The translations under genes and the position numbers were made by a program. The notes below the pieces were generated by a model that ran no database searches, was not told the DNA's origin, and was given only the letters and a program-made list of their open reading frames with translations. 23,992 nt of DNA from Clostridiales bacterium (GTDB lineage Bacteria; Bacillota; Clostridia; Christensenellales; Aristaeellaceae): NCBI GenBank assembly GCA_012522875.1, contig JAAYJP010000147.1, positions 1 to 23,992 of the forward strand, written 5' to 3'. This document shows, in pieces, positions 22,068-23,992 of this stretch. Within the stretch, counting starts at the first letter, position 1, and every line of letters begins with the position of its first letter.

Positions 22068-23468
22068 TCAGCCAATCTCCACCAGGTCATAGCCCAGATA
22101 GGTGGTGAACGCCTCATGAAGCACAGCCTGCATATGGCCCTTGCCCACGGAGGTGTGGTGCTTGAAGCCGCCCCGGGCTAGCTTGATCAGCTTGTCCTGG
22201 AGATCGTCAATTTCCGCCACCCCGGCGCAGCCGAAGTAGCCGTCCTCAATGGGGTCATCAGTCATTTCACCTTCCGACACATACACGGTCAGTTTGCCGT
22301 CTTCTGTTTTGCAGTTGGAATAGGTCATGGGGAAAGCGGCGATACGTCCTTCATTGGTGCCCCATCCGGAGCCAGGATCGTTCTTGGCAAACATCTTGTG
22401 CTCGGTGACCGTCCCCTTCCCCTTCATGAGGCCACGGGCCACCGGCCCGCAGTGGAACAGCACCACCTTGTCCTCATCCTGGCCATAATTGTTGTTCCAG
22501 TCAAGGACAGTAGCGGGCTCTTCGCTTGCCAGATGCATCGCGCGCATGGTGACAGCCGAGCAGACATCTATCTCACAGGAGGCGGCGATACCCATGTCAT
22601 TGAGCGCACCCAGCAGCACGCAGGGGCTTACGCGCAGGTAGGTTTCCATTTCGTTCCAGCACCTCAGCGCGATGGCGTCCAGGTGATAATCCCGGATGTA
22701 TTCGTCCACCACCACGCCGACTTTGGCGAGGGTGCGCGTGTTCTCCTCGGGCACCCCGGTGAAATCGGCATAATCCCGGAGTTTCGCCAGTTTTTCCTCA
22801 ACGCCCGGGGCTAAGTCACCCATCTCCTTCACCTTCATGATGAGCTCCGACAGGTCGAAACTCTCCACGTTGATGCCGTATTTCTGAAGGGTGATCTCAT
22901 CAAAGCGCACGGTCTTAAACGCCGTGGTACGGGCGCCGATGCAGCCCAGGTTGAAGCGCTTCATGCCGTTCACCACCCGGCAGATGGCGGCAAAATCCTT
23001 AAGGTTCCGGGAAAACTCGGGCGTGAGCGGATGCACCACATGGGGCTTGAGCACTGTGAAGGGGACCTTGTACTGGCTGAACACATCCGTTACTGAGAAT
23101 TTGCCGCAGTAGGCGTCCCGGCGGTACTTGAAGCCCATCTTGCCGATTTCATCCGGATAGGCTTGCATCAGAATCGGGACGCCCGCGTCCTGAAGGGCGT
23201 TGACGGCGCCGTTCTCATCCACGAAAATGGGCATACAGAAGATGACGCCGTCATACTGGCCCTCGTGCTCCTTGAGCCATTTGGCATACTTGAGGCCCTC
23301 GTCCCGGGTTTCCACCGCGCCATAACGGGTAGCCTTCTCGTCCATCATGATGTAGTCATAGCCCAGGCCGGTGACGGCCTTGACCATCTCCTCCCTGGCG
23401 CTGAGGATCAACTCGCCCGGCATAAAACCCCGGTTACCAAAACAAAGCGCAAACACCATTTTCCTCAT
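22068..23468 (-). CDS. L-fucose-isomerase-like aldose-ketose isomerase
   Basis: This is a 466-residue protein of the L-fucose/L-arabinose isomerase superfamily, which turns an aldose into a ketose with a bound divalent metal. Likely metal-site motifs are CWNE (270-273), CEIDV (298-302) and HCGP (339-342), in keeping with the Glu-Asp-His site of the family. The frame is open to 23720, but that extension is Pro/Gly/Arg-rich and unlike the family, and it covers the promoter. The ATG at 23468 has GAGAGGTG about 7 nt upstream and gives the expected start, KMVFALCFGNRG. It is the first gene of a four-gene operon behind a strong promoter. The sugar is unknown. Confidence 0.88.
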   Translation of the reverse strand: MRKMVFALCFGNRGFMPGELILSAREEMVKAVTGLGYDYIMMDEKATRYGAVETRDEGLKYAKWLKEHEGQYDGVIFCMPIFVDENGAVNALQDAGVPILMQAYPDEIGKMGFKYRRDAYCGKFSVTDVFSQYKVPFTVLKPHVVHPLTPEFSRNLKDFAAICRVVNGMKRFNLGCIGARTTAFKTVRFDEITLQKYGINVESFDLSELIMKVKEMGDLAPGVEEKLAKLRDYADFTGVPEENTRTLAKVGVVVDEYIRDYHLDAIALRCWNEMETYLRVSPCVLLGALNDMGIAASCEIDVCSAVTMRAMHLASEEPATVLDWNNNYGQDEDKVVLFHCGPVARGLMKGKGTVTEHKMFAKNDPGSGWGTNEGRIAAFPMTYSNCKTEDGKLTVYVSEGEMTDDPIEDGYFGCAGVAEIDDLQDKLIKLARGGFKHHTSVGKGHMQAVLHEAFTTYLGYDLVEIG

Positions 23469-23504
23469 GTTTCTCACCTCTCCAAAATATTCTGCAGCGA
23501 CCGC

Positions 23505-23533
23505 ATTATAACACGCAAGGCGCCCAATCACAA
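23505..23533 (-). promoter_or_regulatory. Sigma-A promoter of the sugar operon
   Basis: On the minus strand TTGTGA (23533-23528) and a perfect TATAAT (23510-23505) are 17 nt apart. The start codon of the isomerase gene lies about 37 nt downstream. I see no clear operator; a regulator gene is not in the window. Confidence 0.75.
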
Positions 23534-23874
23534 TGTGTTTCCGGCTTCCGCCGCTCCCCGTGCCTTCTCCTCCGCCTGGAGCATCATCAACCCCCTTGTC
23601 GTCTTCCATATGCCTGGTGTCGCCCAGGGGCAGAGAAACGCCAGCACCAGGATACCGCGGCGGCAGGAGAACCTGAACGCGAACAACGCCGGAATCAGGA
23701 TAACGCCGGGAATTATTCATGCATGCTTCTCCATGAAGAGCTGTTGAACAGAGAATAACGGCCAGATGCTGCGCGGGTCAGGGCAATCCGCTGTTCCTAT
23801 ATGCCAGGATACTTTTGTCACGGAATAAGCTATGGTCAAATGGTGCCTGGCGCCTTATGGGCCGGCACCGCAAT
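23534..23874. other. 340-base region without a firm gene
   Basis: This lies between the sugar-operon promoter and the tRNA terminator. No frame with a start codon and ribosome site is convincing. A minus-strand frame that is open from about 23718 to 23533 without a usable start would encode a hydrophobic segment (ALFAFRF...GILVLAFLCPW) and a charged tail, which may be the remains of a membrane protein. A small inverted repeat, GTGCC/GGCAC, lies at 23843-23868. Confidence 0.4.
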
Positions 23875-23912
23875 AAAAAAGCCCCGTGCCCCCATTGGGG
23901 ACCGGGCTTTTT
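23875..23912 (-). terminator. Terminator after tRNA-Arg (works in both directions)
   Basis: Outer arms AAAAAGCCC and GGGCTTTTT and an inner CCCC/GGGG pair form a long hairpin. On the minus strand it ends in six T residues, a few bases after the CCA end of the tRNA. On the plus strand it ends in five T residues. Confidence 0.85.
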
Positions 23913-23914
23913 GC

Positions 23915-23991
23915 TGGCGCGCCCTGCAGGATTCGAACCTGCGACCTTTTGATTCGTAGTCAAACACTCTATCCAGCTGAGCTAAGGGCGC
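23915..23991 (-). tRNA. tRNA-Arg, anticodon ACG
   Basis: The full cloverleaf can be drawn on the minus strand. The acceptor arms are GCGCCCT (23991-23985) and AGGGCGC (23925-23919), the anticodon stem is TTTGA/TCAAA with loop CTACGAA, and the T-stem is GCAGG/CCTGC with loop TTCGAAT. The discriminator base is G, and the 3' CCA is encoded. Anticodon ACG reads CGN arginine codons after A34 is changed to inosine. A terminator follows within a few bases; the promoter lies outside the window. Confidence 0.96.
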
Positions 23992-23992
23992 A

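Noticed and set aside
23469..23720. N-terminal extension of the isomerase by 84 residues
   Set aside because: It covers a strong promoter and gives a Pro/Gly/Arg-rich segment unlike the family. The ATG at 23468 has a good ribosome site.
23915..23991. tRNA-Arg as an attachment site of an integrated element
   Set aside because: No integrase, no direct repeat of the tRNA end and no mobile-element genes are seen in the window.
1..23992. CRISPR array, insertion sequence or prophage
   Set aside because: No spaced direct repeats, transposase, terminal inverted repeats or phage genes were found.

Overview
The window comes from a GC-rich anaerobic-type bacterium, most likely a Clostridia-class Firmicute. 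The evidence is a complete B12-dependent oxidative ornithine degradation cluster of the Clostridium sticklandii type, strong GGAGG ribosome sites, frequent GTG starts, and near-consensus sigma-A promoters. Genus cannot be decided from the sequence. I see no phage, IS element, CRISPR or integrase. Most genes are on the minus strand.

Layout. 1-1917 (+): the 3' part of a heavy-metal P-type ATPase and a small CopZ/HMA-like metallochaperone. 1934-1966: a hairpin closing the minus-strand operon from the other side. 1982-12998 (-): ten genes in transcription order arcA, arcB, ord, ortA, ortB, oraS, oraE, a MutL/GlmL-like reactivase, orr, arcC. 13130-13951 (+): an MscS channel, divergent from arcA, with its own promoter and terminator. 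14024-15040 (-): a uroporphyrinogen-decarboxylase-like gene behind a consensus promoter carrying a perfect palindrome in its spacer. 15113-16462 (-): apbE followed by its likely substrate, a membrane-anchored FMN-binding-domain protein. 16877-18427 (-): an unrecognised secreted protein with its own promoter and terminator. 18546-23468 (-): a four-gene sugar operon (fucose-isomerase-like, FGGY kinase, class II aldolase, mtnA). 23915-23991 (-): tRNA-Arg(ACG), followed by a strong terminator.

How the genes work together. The ten-gene operon encodes a full route from arginine. ArcA gives citrulline, ArcB gives ornithine and carbamoyl phosphate, and ArcC makes ATP. Orr gives D-ornithine, and OraSE (AdoCbl and PLP, kept active by the GlmL-like ATPase) gives 2,4-diaminopentanoate. 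Ord gives 2-amino-4-oxopentanoate, and OrtAB gives alanine and acetyl-CoA. The arc genes bracket the ornithine module, and eight of the nine junctions overlap or are 13 nt or shorter. The cluster has no transporter and no regulator gene.

The sugar operon looks like an isomerase, kinase and aldolase route to dihydroxyacetone phosphate plus an aldehyde. MtnA is a possible second entry point through an aldose-1-phosphate; its substrate is not known. The best leads are the fused arginine/ornithine operon, the mtnA-containing sugar operon, the ApbE/FMN-domain pair in which ApbE has no visible signal peptide, the palindrome-in-promoter, and the orphan secreted protein.
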